Shown piece by piece: positions 50,376 to 61,100 of a DNA stretch of 64,000 bases. Origin of the DNA: Isochrysis galbana (Eukaryota; Haptophyta; Isochrysidales; Isochrysidaceae); the NCBI GenBank assembly GCA_018136815.1, contig CM030932.1, positions 3,781,790-3,845,789 of the forward strand. The letters are read 5' to 3'. The notes beneath the pieces are model-generated. The model was given only the letters and a program-made list of their open reading frames with translations, was not told the DNA's origin and ran no database searches. The translations under genes were made by a program, and so were the position numbers. How positions within the stretch are numbered: position 1 is the stretch's first letter; each line of letters starts with the position of its first letter.

Positions 50376-51866
50376 TTAGCTCGTCAAGGTTGTCGGCTCG
50401 CAACCCGAGTCCTCGCCCTCTATGCGGTACATCTCCTCCGTCTCGGCGAGCGCTGTCTCGAGCCGTGCGACCAGCGCGACGGCGCCGCGCGGGTCACGGT
50501 ACACCACGCCTAGGTTGGGGGCGCGCTCGCTCCGCTCGACCGCCGCAAAGGCCTCCTCGCTGGCGTCGGTGACGAAGCGTGAGAGCACTAGTCGCGCATA
50601 GTCGAGCGTCGCTAGGCGGTACTGGCGCACCGCCACTTGGTCTGAGAAGGCTATGGCCGCATCCGGCGGCAAGTGCGCGCGCAGCTCGCTGAGGTATGCA
50701 GCAAGCAGCCCCGCCTCGCCGTCGTCCATTGCAAATGCATCCACCTGGACGGCGTGGGCGAGGTGGTACGCAACGTCGCTCATCGCGAGGCCAACGCCGC
50801 ACCATTGGTAGTCGATGGCGACCGCCTCGATGCGCTCGTCGCCCTCGCGGCCCTCTGGAGCACTGTCCTGTGACTCTTGCGAGAAAGGCACGAAGAAGAG
50901 GTTGGCGGCCTTGTAGTCGCCGTGTACCAAGGTCGCGAACGCGTCTTCAGGGCCCGCGCGCATCTCGGCCGCCAGCCGATGCGCCAGGCGCGCCAGGCGC
51001 GCTGGCAACTGCCTCACTGACGGGCGTGACAGAAGCTCAGGCGCGCGGTCCTCAAAGGCAGCGAGGAAGTCAGGCCACCTGTCCACCATCCGCTGAAGCT
51101 CCGACGGATCGCGCTTCGCGAGCGCCCACCAAGTCCCGCCACCCGGATGGAGGCGCGCCTCGGCGTGCTGGAGCAGCGGCGCGTCCTCCCACGCAGCAGC
51201 GTGGAAGCGCGCGAGCGCGCGGAGCGAGGCCAGCGCCTGCGGCCGGCTCAGCGGCGAGTGCTGACACGCGTCATCGAGCCGTTCGAGCAGGATCAGCACG
51301 CCGCGGTGCGTGAGCGGCGCGGAGGGGGCGCAGGCGTCGAGCGCGTCAAGCGCCGGATCGACCTGGATTCCGAGGCAGTGTGGCAGCCGAACGCCGCGCT
51401 GGCGGAGGGCGGGCGCAATCTCCGAGTAGAATCGCCCCTCCGCCCGGCACGAAAGCGCATTGCGCACGCAACCCGGCTTGGGCAGTCGGGTCGTCTCGGA
51501 CGCTGTCCTCCTCTCTGCCGCTACCTCCTCGCTCTCTCGCTCCTTCTCCTGCGAGAGCGCACACGAGAGAGGAGGCGGTGTGCCCTCTCCCCCCACTTCG
51601 GTGCCGGCTGCCAACGCCGAGGGACCCACTGGCGGCCAGCGCTCGGCGAGGGGCTGCTCTCTCTCCCGATGGACCACTGAGACGGGCGGCGGTGCGCGCT
51701 TTGCAAAGATAGCGCCCTCACGGCCGTCGGGCCAGCGGAGGCGGAAGGAGGCCGAGTGCGACTGCGGCCATCGCCGCTCGCTACCTTCCACCAGCTCCGC
51801 CCGCACGCCCGCGCCCAGCCACGCAGAGAGAGGAGGCGGTGGCTCGGTGCCGAAGAGCACCTCCAT
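50376..51866 (-). CDS. CHK/APH-type small-molecule kinase (DUF1679/EcKL-like)
   Basis: Eukaryotic protein-kinase-like fold enzymes that phosphorylate small hydroxylated molecules (choline, ecdysteroids, aminoglycosides in relatives). Single exon, 496 aa. The catalytic loop is the Brenner-type LVHGDYKAANLFFV (about residues 310-325), followed by the metal-binding AIDYQWCGVGLAMSDVAYHL (about 350-370) where IDYQ takes the place of the IDFQ typical of CHK kinases. Upstream, CRAEGRFYSEIAPAL matches the family's E-x-x-F/Y-Y block. A Ser/Glu-rich insert (about residues 85-130) may be a species-specific loop or unspliced intron, as it is open but of different composition. ATG 51866 is the first Met of the frame. 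The substrate is unknown. Confidence 0.78.
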   Translation of the reverse strand: MEVLFGTEPPPPLSAWLGAGVRAELVEGSERRWPQSHSASFRLRWPDGREGAIFAKRAPPPVSVVHREREQPLAERWPPVGPSALAAGTEVGGEGTPPPLSCALSQEKERESEEVAAERRTASETTRLPKPGCVRNALSCRAEGRFYSEIAPALRQRGVRLPHCLGIQVDPALDALDACAPSAPLTHRGVLILLERLDDACQHSPLSRPQALASLRALARFHAAAWEDAPLLQHAEARLHPGGGTWWALAKRDPSELQRMVDRWPDFLAAFEDRAPELLSRPSVRQLPARLARLAHRLAAEMRAGPEDAFATLVHGDYKAANLFFVPFSQESQDSAPEGREGDERIEAVAIDYQWCGVGLAMSDVAYHLAHAVQVDAFAMDDGEAGLLAAYLSELRAHLPPDAAIAFSDQVAVRQYRLATLDYARLVLSRFVTDASEEAFAAVERSERAPNLGVVYRDPRGAVALVARLETALAETEEMYRIEGEDSGCEPTTLTS

Positions 51867-52060
51867 CTCCGTCCGTCCGCAGGGTTTTGGGCGCCGTTAC
51901 ACCCTCAAGCTGGGAGGCTCCGCGCGAGCCGCCTCCACGATCGGGGCGACGGCTGGTAGCATCGGGCACGGCGGCCGTTGTCGGGGAAACCCCATCGAGG
52001 CTAGGAAGTAGGAAGTAGAACGTCAGATTTTGTGGTTGTGGTGTATAAATAACCCTAGTG
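51867..52060. other. Upstream region of the kinase gene
   Basis: No core promoter or other signal was recognised. Confidence 0.3.
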
Positions 52061-52330
52061 CAACCTACTTTTTATAAGTGGGGGTCAATGGGGGCCTCGC
52101 GCCCCCCTCACTCCGTCCGCCTCCCTCTAGGCTGTGCCGTCAACGGCAAGCCCTCTCTCGGGAAATTGCGGAGGGAGGCAGGTACGTACGGCAAGACGAC
52201 AAGTCTGAGTGCAGGCAACCGAGAGCCCATAGACCATGGACCATGGACCATGGACCAGGCAAAGGGCAAAGGCAAAGGGTGGTCGCCGCATATACATATA
52301 CATCATACATTGTCATTGAGACTGGGGTCA
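52061..52330 (+). mobile_element. SINE-like family A copy, 5' part
   Basis: ACCTACTTTTTATAAGTGGG and GGGTCAATGGGGGCCTCGCG are nearly identical to 43496 onward, but similarity fades after about 52140. A CCATGGACCATGGACCATGG triplet lies at 52230-52250. Probably truncated or recombined. Confidence 0.6.
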
Positions 52331-53510
52331 ACCACCGGACTCCGCCGTCGCGGCCACTGTTGCGCCTGTGTCAGGCAATGAGCGCGTCGCGTCTCCGAAG
52401 CGCACCACACATGCATGTGCGCAGCGCGCCGCGCGCCGCACGGCCATCGCCAGGCTCATAACCACATAACCACTGCGTATCGTGCGGATGGCGGATGGGA
52501 GCGCGCGCTGCTGCGCTGCTGTTGGCCGCACATGCCCGCGCTGCGGTGCATGTGCGATAATGTTTGATTGTTGGCGTTCGCCATTTGATCGGTGGAGGTT
52601 GCCATCGCTCTTCGCCCCTCAGAGCAAACTCTGTAAGTGCTTATCGACCGCGCGAGCAAGGGATGAAGTGTTGGAGGGACGGCCTGGGCTCGCAGGGAAG
52701 AAGTCAAGTGGTAGGAGCATTGCAGTGCCTGACATCCATTAGCCGCACACGCACACCAACGCTTTATGGCTGCACAAATGCATGCATGCGGCTTCATAGC
52801 AACACGGCGCAACATGAAATACTTTCACTCACAGCACAGTAGGCACATACACCCCAGGAGGAGCCGAAAGGATTGTAGTTGCGACGGCCGCACTGCTACG
52901 CTCTCCCTCCGTCTCCGTCGTGCTTCATCGCTGGTCTCACACACACCACATGCCATGAGCATGCATCCTCGGTTGCCCCGCTTCCAAGAAGAGCGACACG
53001 CACCAGCTAGGAGAGTGGGGGTCTTGCACCTCCCCCTGCCTGTGTTGCAAAACTGCAAAACTACTTCCTGGACACTGCGACGGCCGATCTCCTCGGCTCC
53101 ACGAACGCGGCGAGGATGCACACTTCCATGTACAGCTGTCAGCCTCGCAAGCCTCTCGAACACCCGAGGGCAACAACAAAGAAATCCGAGGCTGACACCG
53201 TCTGGGGCATCCTTCTCGGACTCCAAGGGCAATCAAAAGAAGTACACAAGACGGCCTTAAGCCCATTTGATGGTCGACAGCAACTGGGCGTGCTAAACAC
53301 CTTGCCATCGGCGCCGGCGCTGCCGGGCGTTGAGAGGCAGTGTAGTTCGCCAGCTCCCTTGTGGGTCGACACATGGGCTCGCCGCCAAGAATGAAGGGAA
53401 GGAGAGGCCATACAAGAAAAAACAAACACTCTCAGTGACGCACGTGCATGTGACGTCGCAGAGTGGCATCGGCACGTCAAACTCGTTCGCTTACTGAACT
53501 GTCCTCGCGC
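52331..53510. other. Intergenic region 3' of urate oxidase, no gene recognised
   Basis: ORFs up to 164 codons exist on both strands but show no family motif, and none has the codon pattern or exon structure of the neighbouring genes. No repeat was recognised. Confidence 0.4.
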
Positions 53511-55554
53511 TCAACGCGAAACTTCGACGTGAATGCTACCGCTCGGGTCAGAGGTCGCGACGTACACGTCGTCCTCAAATGCTTCGCCCATCTTGTTCAA
53601 CTTCTCCCAAGGGAGCTGCAAGCAATGCGCGGAAAGGGGCGACTGAGACCGTCGTGGCCATGAGCAGTTTCGCCCATTTCGCGTGCACAGGCATCGCTCA
53701 GTGAAGAGGAAGGGAAACCCCCACGAAAGCAAGAGGCCTCGACCGCTAGGGCCTCGACCTCACACTCTCACCATGTGAATGTTGGGCGTGTCGATCGAGA
53801 TGCTGTACACGGCTGGAGCATGCTCGAGCACAAGGCAGCCCCCATCGTAAACGGTTGCCTGCGGCGCACAAGGGTACAACGCGCCGATGATCAGTGACGG
53901 AAATGCAACACGCCGATGATCCGTGATGGGATTGCAACACGCCGATGGTCCGTGACGTGATTGAGCCCCTTTCCATGCTTGCCCGTTTGCCAGACGATCC
54001 GCCGGGAAATGCCACCGAAGCTGCGCACCTGTAGACTAGGCGAGAAGATGCCCGCCTTGGGCTCGCCGAAGTAGGCACGGAGGAGTTGCGTGCGGACAGT
54101 TGCTCGCGTGGCTGCGAAGTCGGCGCAAGTGAATTTTGGGGTGCCCGCCGTGCCAGGCATGTACTTCCACGACGCATCCATCTCGGTCGCCATGCAGCTG
54201 CGCGAGGGTGAGCGAACCGTCTTGGCGCTGTGTGCTCACGTGCAGGGCCAGGGCTGGCGCAGCGTGCCTGGGCGTGCTCCGGGTGTTGCAGGGTGGTCAA
54301 GGGCTGACGCGCAGGCTAGAGGCGTGGCCGCTGCACTCCTCACCGCTCGGTTGTCTCCGGAAGCAGGGTGTACATGTCACGTGGGAAACCCGAGAATCCC
54401 GATTGCGTCGTCTTGAGGACGGTGAGGCTTTTGAAGCCCGAAATGACGACCGGCGCGCATCCGCGGTCGATGCGCACAAAGACGGTCGATGTTCTGCGGG
54501 GCGTGCCGTTCGGAATAACAAGTGACGACACGACAGGCTGATGAGATGATGCGGGGCGGCAGCGAGGCGCGGCGAGCACTGGGCGTGGGCGCGGCGATCC
54601 GAACCGGCACCCTGTGGTCCGGCCACCTCCACGTGCCGCACGTATGGTGGCCGCATCACTCACTCGGGCGTCGACTTGATGAAGCCGTGATTATGCACTT
54701 GTCCTTCCGCCGTGTACCGCTGCCAGAGCACTTCGGAGACCTCGATCTCCATGGCGGTGATGAACTGGTACTCCGTCAGGAAGTGGTTGGCTAGATCAAG
54801 CGCGTACCCTTCGAGAGAAGTGGCCTGTATGCGACGAGCGCTCGCATCATGTCTCTAGCATGGGGCTGTGGGCAAACAAGGGCATGCAGGGGAGTTGCAG
54901 CCCGGCGCGCCTTGGAGCGCTTCGCGACCAGGTAGACGGCATTGCGCTGGGTATCAGTAGCCACGCATGTGGCGTTGTCCTCGTCCGTGTACACGGCTGA
55001 CGTCTCGGGCGAGAAGAGGCGCGTCAGCACGTCGTAGTGCTGGACGGTGTGTTTGGCACCATTCTGGAGGCCAGAAGGGGCACGGCGGGGGAAGAGGGGC
55101 TCGAGATGGCGAGCGCACGAACGGCAGGGATGTGCGAGCCGCATCAGAAGGATGAGAAGCATGTCCCACCAATCTTGCAGAGGGGATTGATCGGCGGATC
55201 CGGGGTGGCCATGGAGGAAACGAGCTGTTGGCGGCCGGCTCCGCGCTCGGGTCGAGCGCGCAGTGCGACCAGGCCTTCTGTCTCTCCGGCGCAAGCGGGG
55301 TGCGGTGCGGGGCGCTCGATGGGTGGATGAGGTGTGTTGCTCTGCAAGGCGGCCAGGCCGCCGGGAGGGGAAGGGTGGATGGGAAGCTCGCTCGGATGGC
55401 GGACCTGGCGCACACGGAGCACCCGGACCTTGCACTTGCCGTGATGGTGGTCGACGATCTTAAAGTCGGTCTTGCGCAGCTTGGTCGGCCCGTCCGGGTT
55501 GGACCTGCCCAATTTGGGCTGAGGCTTGCTCGTCAGGCGGAGGAGGCCAAACAT
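53511..55554 (-). CDS. UOX: Urate oxidase (uricase), seven exons
   Basis: Cofactor-free enzyme that oxidises urate with O2 to 5-hydroxyisourate, usually in peroxisomes. Exons (high to low): 55554-55405, 55063-54911, 54824-54664, 54493-54344, 54197-54029, 53858-53772, 53615-53511; phases close to 324 aa, the normal length. Family blocks in order: HGKCKVRVLRV; YTDEDNATCVATDTQRNAVY with the conserved Thr region; YALDLANHFLTEYQF; VHNHGFI; VVISGFKSLTVLKTTQSGF and FPRDMYTLLPETTE; SISIDTPNIHM; DDVYVATSDPSGSIH. Intron 2 seems to start with GC (TCCAAG|GCGCGC). The C-terminus is EVSR, not a standard peroxisomal SKL-type signal. It is transcribed away from xanthine dehydrogenase, whose product is its substrate. 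Confidence 0.94.
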
Positions 55555-55589
55555 CGTCGGGGTGGTGTGTGTGGCTCGCGCTCCCTTCC

Positions 55590-55984
55590 CCGAGCCCCCG
55601 CCTGCTCTCTCTCTCTCTCTCGCTCTCGCTCTCGCTCCCTCTCGCTCTCTTGTCTTCTCTCGTCGCGCGCGAGGACGGAGGGGAGAAGGGAAAGGGGGGG
55701 GGGGGGGGGGAAGGGGGGGGTGCGGGAGCCTGGGAAAGGAAAGTCCCCCCGATCAGAGAAGCAGCGAGGGGGAGAGAGAGAGAGAGAGAGGGAGAGAGAG
55801 ACGGAGTGGGGGGGCTCGGCTCCCCCCCCTCCCCCCTTCCCTTTAGTTTTGTGGGACGAGTTCTTCTGTAAACTCGGGGACTCCGTCCTCTGCCTCTCCG
55901 CAGGACTGGGAGAGCCCCCCCCTCTCTCTTCTCTCCCTCTCTCTCTTTCACTCTCACTCTCTCCCTTACCCTCCCTCTCTCTCT

Positions 55985-56018
<34 letters not shown>

Positions 56019-56634
56019 CCCCCCCCCCCCCTCCCCCCCTTCTCTCCCTCTCCCTCTCTCTCCCCTTTTCCCGCCCCGCCCCCGCCCCTCTCACATTCCC
56101 CTCTCCATGAGCCGACTCTTCTCTCTTCTTACCCCTCCCCACCCACCCACCCATAGAATAGCGCGGGTGAAGCCAGACCCCTCACATTCACCTCACCAGC
56201 AGCTGACTCTTCTCTCTTCTCCCCTCTCCCCCCTCTGTAGAAGAGCGTGGGTGAGCCGGAAGGGGCGGGGGGGGGGGGCACGGGGCCCTCGGCATCACCG
56301 ACCACCTCCTCTCTCTCTCTCTCTCTCTCTCTTGGGGGGGGAGGGGGCGGAGAAAAACAAAACCTTCTCGTGAAGAGGATGGCGGAGGAGGGGGGGGGGG
56401 GGAGGGGGCGGAGAAAAACAAAACCTTCTCGTGAAGAGAGGATGGCGGCGGCGCCGAGGTCCGAGGAGGAGGGAGAGGGGAGGGGGGGGGAGGAGGAGGA
56501 GGAGCAGCTCGGCCTCGCCGAGGAGGACCTCGTACCTCGTCGTGGCCCCGCCCCTCTGTCTGTGGGGGGGGGGAGGGCTGGCCTGCGGGCCTTCTCCATG
56601 GCGGGGGGGGGGGGCTCTCTGCGGCGGCAGAGAT
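55590..56634. repeat. Low-complexity part of the uricase-XDH intergenic region
   Basis: CTCTCT and GAGAGA microsatellites (55608-55650, 55760-55800, 55925-56010, 56308-56332), G runs (55692-55730, 56390-56405) and two tandem copies of GGGGGCGGAGAAAAACAAAACCTTCTCGTGAAGAG-type sequence at 56341-56437. No gene is seen; the long ORFs are translation of the repeats. Confidence 0.85.
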
Positions 56635-56879
56635 CGAGATGGGGAAATACACGTAGTTTACCGTTTACGTTTACCGTAGTTGGCCACCGGCCACCGGCCA
56701 AATACATCTGTACTTGGCGGTATTTGAAGCGTGTCTTGGGCGGTAGGCGGAAGGCCTCGAATTTCTTTGCGATGTATTTGGCCGGGCGCCAAATACATCC
56801 GTATTTGTATTTGGTATTTGTATTTGGCCGTAGCTGTAGCTGCAGGCCCCAGCCCCAGCACCCGTATTTCCCATCTAGG
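56635..56879. mobile_element. Word-type MITE, AAATAC type
   Basis: Right end CCCGTATTTCCCATCTAGG, left end CGAGATGGGGAAATACA, an inverted repeat of about 15 bp. The interior is packed with GTATTTGGCC and CCAAATACATC words. It is related to 49530-49740. No 8-bp duplication was found, so ends may have decayed. Confidence 0.65.
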
Positions 56880-57339
56880 TGTGAGACGTTTTTGTTTTCG
56901 CGGCGGTGCAAAAGTACTCGCGACTCCGATGCGTCTCCTCGATCCTGTGCAAATTCTCCCCCACCCACCCCCGTTTGCCCGTTTTCCGTCGTTCCCCTGT
57001 TCCCCCCTTTCTGTTGGAGGGCCTGGCGGGGTGGGGGGGGGGCGTTCACTGTCACTGTGCTCCACTTTGACTTTGACTGGTGTTTTCGTTTGTGTAAAGC
57101 ACGCATCGACCACTGGTGAACTCCGAACACTCCTGCCTCTACTCTACTCCCCTCTTGAATCTGGAAGAAGAAGAGACTTGAGGATTGTCCACCGTACTTT
57201 ACTGTACAAGGAGCGGGCGGCCGGCCCGGGCGTGGCAGCCAGCCGCAGCAGGCCCTTGTAATTGTAAACTTTACTCTGGTACTCCTACTCCAATACTTTT
57301 GTCATTCGGCGCGGCGGGCGCGCGGGGGGGGGGTTGGGG
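56880..57339. other. Middle of the uricase-XDH intergenic region
   Basis: Ordinary sequence with one G run at 57033-57042. No ORF or motif of interest. Confidence 0.4.
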
Positions 57340-58060
57340 AGGGGGACGAACGGGGGCGGGGGGGGGGAGCCTCGGCGAGATGACGGCGAGGAGAGGGGCG
57401 GGGCGGGCGGGGGGGGCGGGGGGGGGGACAGGGAGGGCGCGGGGGGGGGAGAAGGGGGGAGAAGGGGGGGATAAGGAGGGCGCGCGGGGGGGAAGGGGGG
57501 AAGGGAGGGGACGCGCGCGGGGGGGGGAAGCCTCGGCGAGATGACGGCGAGGAGAGGGGCGGGGCGGGGCGGGGGGGAATAGGGAGGGCGCGCGCGCGGG
57601 GGGGAAGGGGGGGGGATAAGGAGGGCGCGCGGGGGGAAGGGGGGAAGGGAGGGGACGCGCGCGGGGGGGGGGGGAAGCCTCGGCGAGATGACGGCGAGGA
57701 GAGGGGCGGGGCGGGGCGGGGGGGAATAGGGAGGGCGCGCGCGCGGGGGGGAAGGGGGGGGGGGGGGGGGAAAGGGGGAAGGGGCGGGGGGGGGCGGACG
57801 CTGCTTGATGACCGCCCCTTCCGCCCCGCCCCCCCGCCCCCCCTTCCCCCTTCCCCCCCTTCCCCCCTTCCCCCCCGCCCCCCCCCCCTCCCCCCCTTCT
57901 CCCCCCCCCCCGCGCCCCCCCGCTCTCCCGCTCTCCCGCCCTCCTCCTCCTCCTCCTCCTCCCCCCCCCGGCGCCCCCCCCCCCCTCCGCCCTCGTTCTC
58001 TCCCCTCCCACCCCCGCCGCCCCCTCGCCCCCGCCCCCCCGCGCCCCCTCCGGTCGCCGC
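57340..58060 (+). repeat. G-rich tandem repeat (three units of ~150 bp) then C-rich tract upstream of XDH
   Basis: CCTCGGCGAGATGACGGCGA recurs at about 57372, 57531 and 57679 (periods about 159 and 148 bp) within GGGGCGGGGCGGGG and GGGAGGGCGCGCG sequence. From about 57805 the strand switches to C-rich (CCCCTTCCCCC). The G-rich half and C-rich half are roughly complementary, so the region could fold back or form quadruplexes. It lies in the promoter or 5' UTR of XDH. Confidence 0.9.
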
Positions 58061-58134
58061 CGCCGCCGCCTTCCCTTCTCATCGCATCCCTCGCCACCAC
58101 ACGCACACCCTCCCCTGCCTCTCCCGCGACAGCG

Positions 58135-61100
58135 ATGGAGCTCTCGTATGAGGAGGCGCCACCACTACAGCCCGACCAGCTCACCAAGTACCGCACCACG
58201 CTCCTCCTCTACGTCAACGGGACGCGCCATGAGGTAGCGGCGGCCGATGCCAACGCGACGCTTCTCGAGTGGCTGCGAGCGCAGGGCTACACCGGCACCA
58301 AGCTGGGCTGCGGAGAGGGCGGCTGTGGCGCTTGCACGGTCGTTGTCTCCTCGCGTGCCCACGGCACACAGGAAGTACGCCACGCTGCCGTGAATGCCTG
58401 CCTGATGCCACTGCCCGCGGCGGACTGGTGCGCCGTCACAACGGTCGAGGGCATCGGCTCAGTGCGCTCGGGCAAGGTGCACCCGATCCAGGCGCGGCTT
58501 GGTGCGTTGCACGGGTCGCAGTGCGGCTTCTGCACCCCCGGCATTGTGATGGCCATGTATGGCGCTCTGCGCAGCTCGCCGCGCCTCTCTGCTGAGGAGT
58601 TGACGGAGAGGCTCGATGGCAACCTCTGCCGGTGCACTGGCTACCGTCCAATCCTCGACGCTGCCTCCTCGCTCTGCGTGCGCGAAGGCGGTGCTGATGC
58701 CAACGGCAGTCCCGGTTGCAGTGGCAACGGCGCCTGTGGCGGCAACGGCGCCTGCGTGGGCGGCGGCAACGGCGGCTGCGCCCCCATCGAGGGCGTTCTT
58801 CCTAAGGACTGCAAGCTCCTGCACGACGGTGATGTGGTTACCTGCTCGGCCTCCAAGCTTCAGGCGCACAACACGCCATATGCCCTCACCGAGGCGGCCA
58901 GCTCCGAGCCACCCTTTCCGGCAGAGCTGGCCGTCTGGCCCCCCGCCCCTCTTCACATCCCGTCGACACCGGCACATAGAACGGCATGGTGGTGCCCGTC
59001 CTCTCTCGACGAGCTGCTTGCGATCAAGGCTTCCCTTGGCGCCAAGGCCCGCATCGTCGTCGGCGCGTCAGAGGTGACAATTGAGAGCCGATATAAAAAC
59101 ATCGGCACGCAGGTCTGTGTCACAAGTCCCGGAAGCCCCCGCCGAATAGGCGCGTCCATCGGTGCTGCTTCCCGAGCCTCCTGCTAGGTGCGGCCTTAAA
59201 GAGCGCTCGGCGCCCCCAAACACGGCTCCCACTTGTGAGCGCTCCTCCAATCATGTGCAGACGTACATTTCTACGTCAGGCGTCCCCGAGCTCACCATGA
59301 TCGTAGACAGCGCAGACGGCCTCACCATCGGCGCGAGTGCGCCACTCTCCGCTGTCGAGGAGGCCTGTCTCATGGCCGGAGGGAGCAAGCGGCCTGGATG
59401 CGAGGGAGAGGCTGCACGGGCCGTCGCCACCATGCTGCGCTGGTGAGGGCACGCGCCGTACTCGTCGTTTCCATGCCCTCGGCCAAGGCTGACCTGTTGC
59501 AGTCGTCTCTCCATGTTACGCCGGCTCTCAATCGGTGCCCATCCCCCCCCTCCCCCCTTTCCCGCCCCACTGGAAGGTTTGCGAGCACCCAAATTCGCAA
59601 CGTGGCCTCCCTCGGCGGCAATGTAGTGACGGCCTCTCCCATCTCGGACATGGTGCCCACCCTCCTAGCATGCCAAGCCTCCATCACGCTGGCTTCCGCT
59701 TCTCGGGGGAAGCGCACCGTCCCAATCAATGGTTTCATCACTGGATATCGCAAGGTGCGTGAGGCAAATCCAGTCTCTGAGCTCGCCATGCTGCCTTGTG
59801 AAGATCTTGGCGTGATGCGCCCCCTCCGCACCTTCAGGTCGAGATGGCTCCCGACGAGATCATCTCCTCTTTTTTCATCCCGCACTCCAAGCCCTTGGAG
59901 TTCATCCGCCCCTACAAACAGGTGCCTTCCCGCCGTGGAGCACGCACATCTCGTCAACTGTCGCAGTACTTGTTGAATTGCATGTGCGTCTCCCTCAAAC
60001 CATCGCAATCCTTTCGACGAGCTTGTGAGCTCACTGGACGTGCCTAGCCGTGGCTTGGCAGGCTCGTCGTCGCGAGGACGATATCTCCATCGTCACCTCT
60101 GCTTTGCGCGTTCAGCTCACGGCTGCCGCTGGTGCTGCACACTACACAGTGGCCTCGGCCACACTCGCCTTCGGCGGCATGCGCGCTGTCACCGTCCTCG
60201 CCAAAAGCACCGCCGCCCTCATGGAGGGAATGCCGTGGGACTCGTCCACGCTTGACCAGGCAGGCAAGCATTTGCTCAATGAGATGCGTGTGTCGGCCGG
60301 TGAGCAAACTGCCCTGCGCGTGCCGCTCCCGCCTCGCCGCCACGTCGCGTCATTCGTCCACCCTACCGGAAGTGGATGAGCCCCCGGGCCCGGCACACCT
60401 CTGGCCCATTCCACATTGGACGCCTACGAAAACGCCTTCGGCCCGCTTCACCTCGAATGCCCGCTTTCTTACGATTCCGCATGCATAGCCTAGCTGCCTT
60501 CAGTACCCTCGTCCTGTCGCTTTTACGCAGACGCCCCTGGCGGGCAGCCCGAATACCGCTCTGCGCTTGCGCCGTCATTCCTCTTCAAGTTCTTCGTTGC
60601 CACCTCTTCCGCCCTCGCGGCCTTAGCCCCTACCGAGGCGCCCACACCACCCGTCATCGCCGCCTCCGACGCCTCGGCCGGCGACTCTTGGCTCAGTGAG
60701 AAGAAGAACACGCCGCAGGGAGAGCAGCGCTATCCGCATGCCTCGTATCCTGGTTCCGAGTCTCAGCCCAAAGGCTCGAAGCATTCGTGGGCCATTGAGG
60801 GAGATCGCGCGATTGAGCCCCCCCCTAAGCTCGAGGTTGACGAGGCCGCCAAGGTGGCAGCCGCCTCGGCGGCCGTCGTTGCCGCGGCAGGAGGAGGGAA
60901 GCCTCCCTTGGCCAAGTCGGGCGCCGCCTCCGCAGGCGTCCGCGGCGTCGGCGAATCTCTCCCGCACGTGGCAGGGTTTCTTCACGCCACCGGAGAGGCC
61001 GAGTATGCCGACGACGCTAGAGCGCCGCCAGGAACACTCAACGCATGGCTAGTGCGCGCTGAGCGCGCCCCTGCCCTCCTGGCCGCTGTCGATGCTACAA

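Noticed and set aside
55228-56373. 381-codon plus-strand ORF upstream of XDH
   Set aside because: Starts antisense to uricase exon 1 and continues through CT microsatellites.
57271-59187. Long Pro/Ser-rich ORFs on both strands upstream of XDH, and an XDH start at 57805
   Set aside because: Translation of G/C runs; the XDH start was placed at 58135, where conserved sequence begins.
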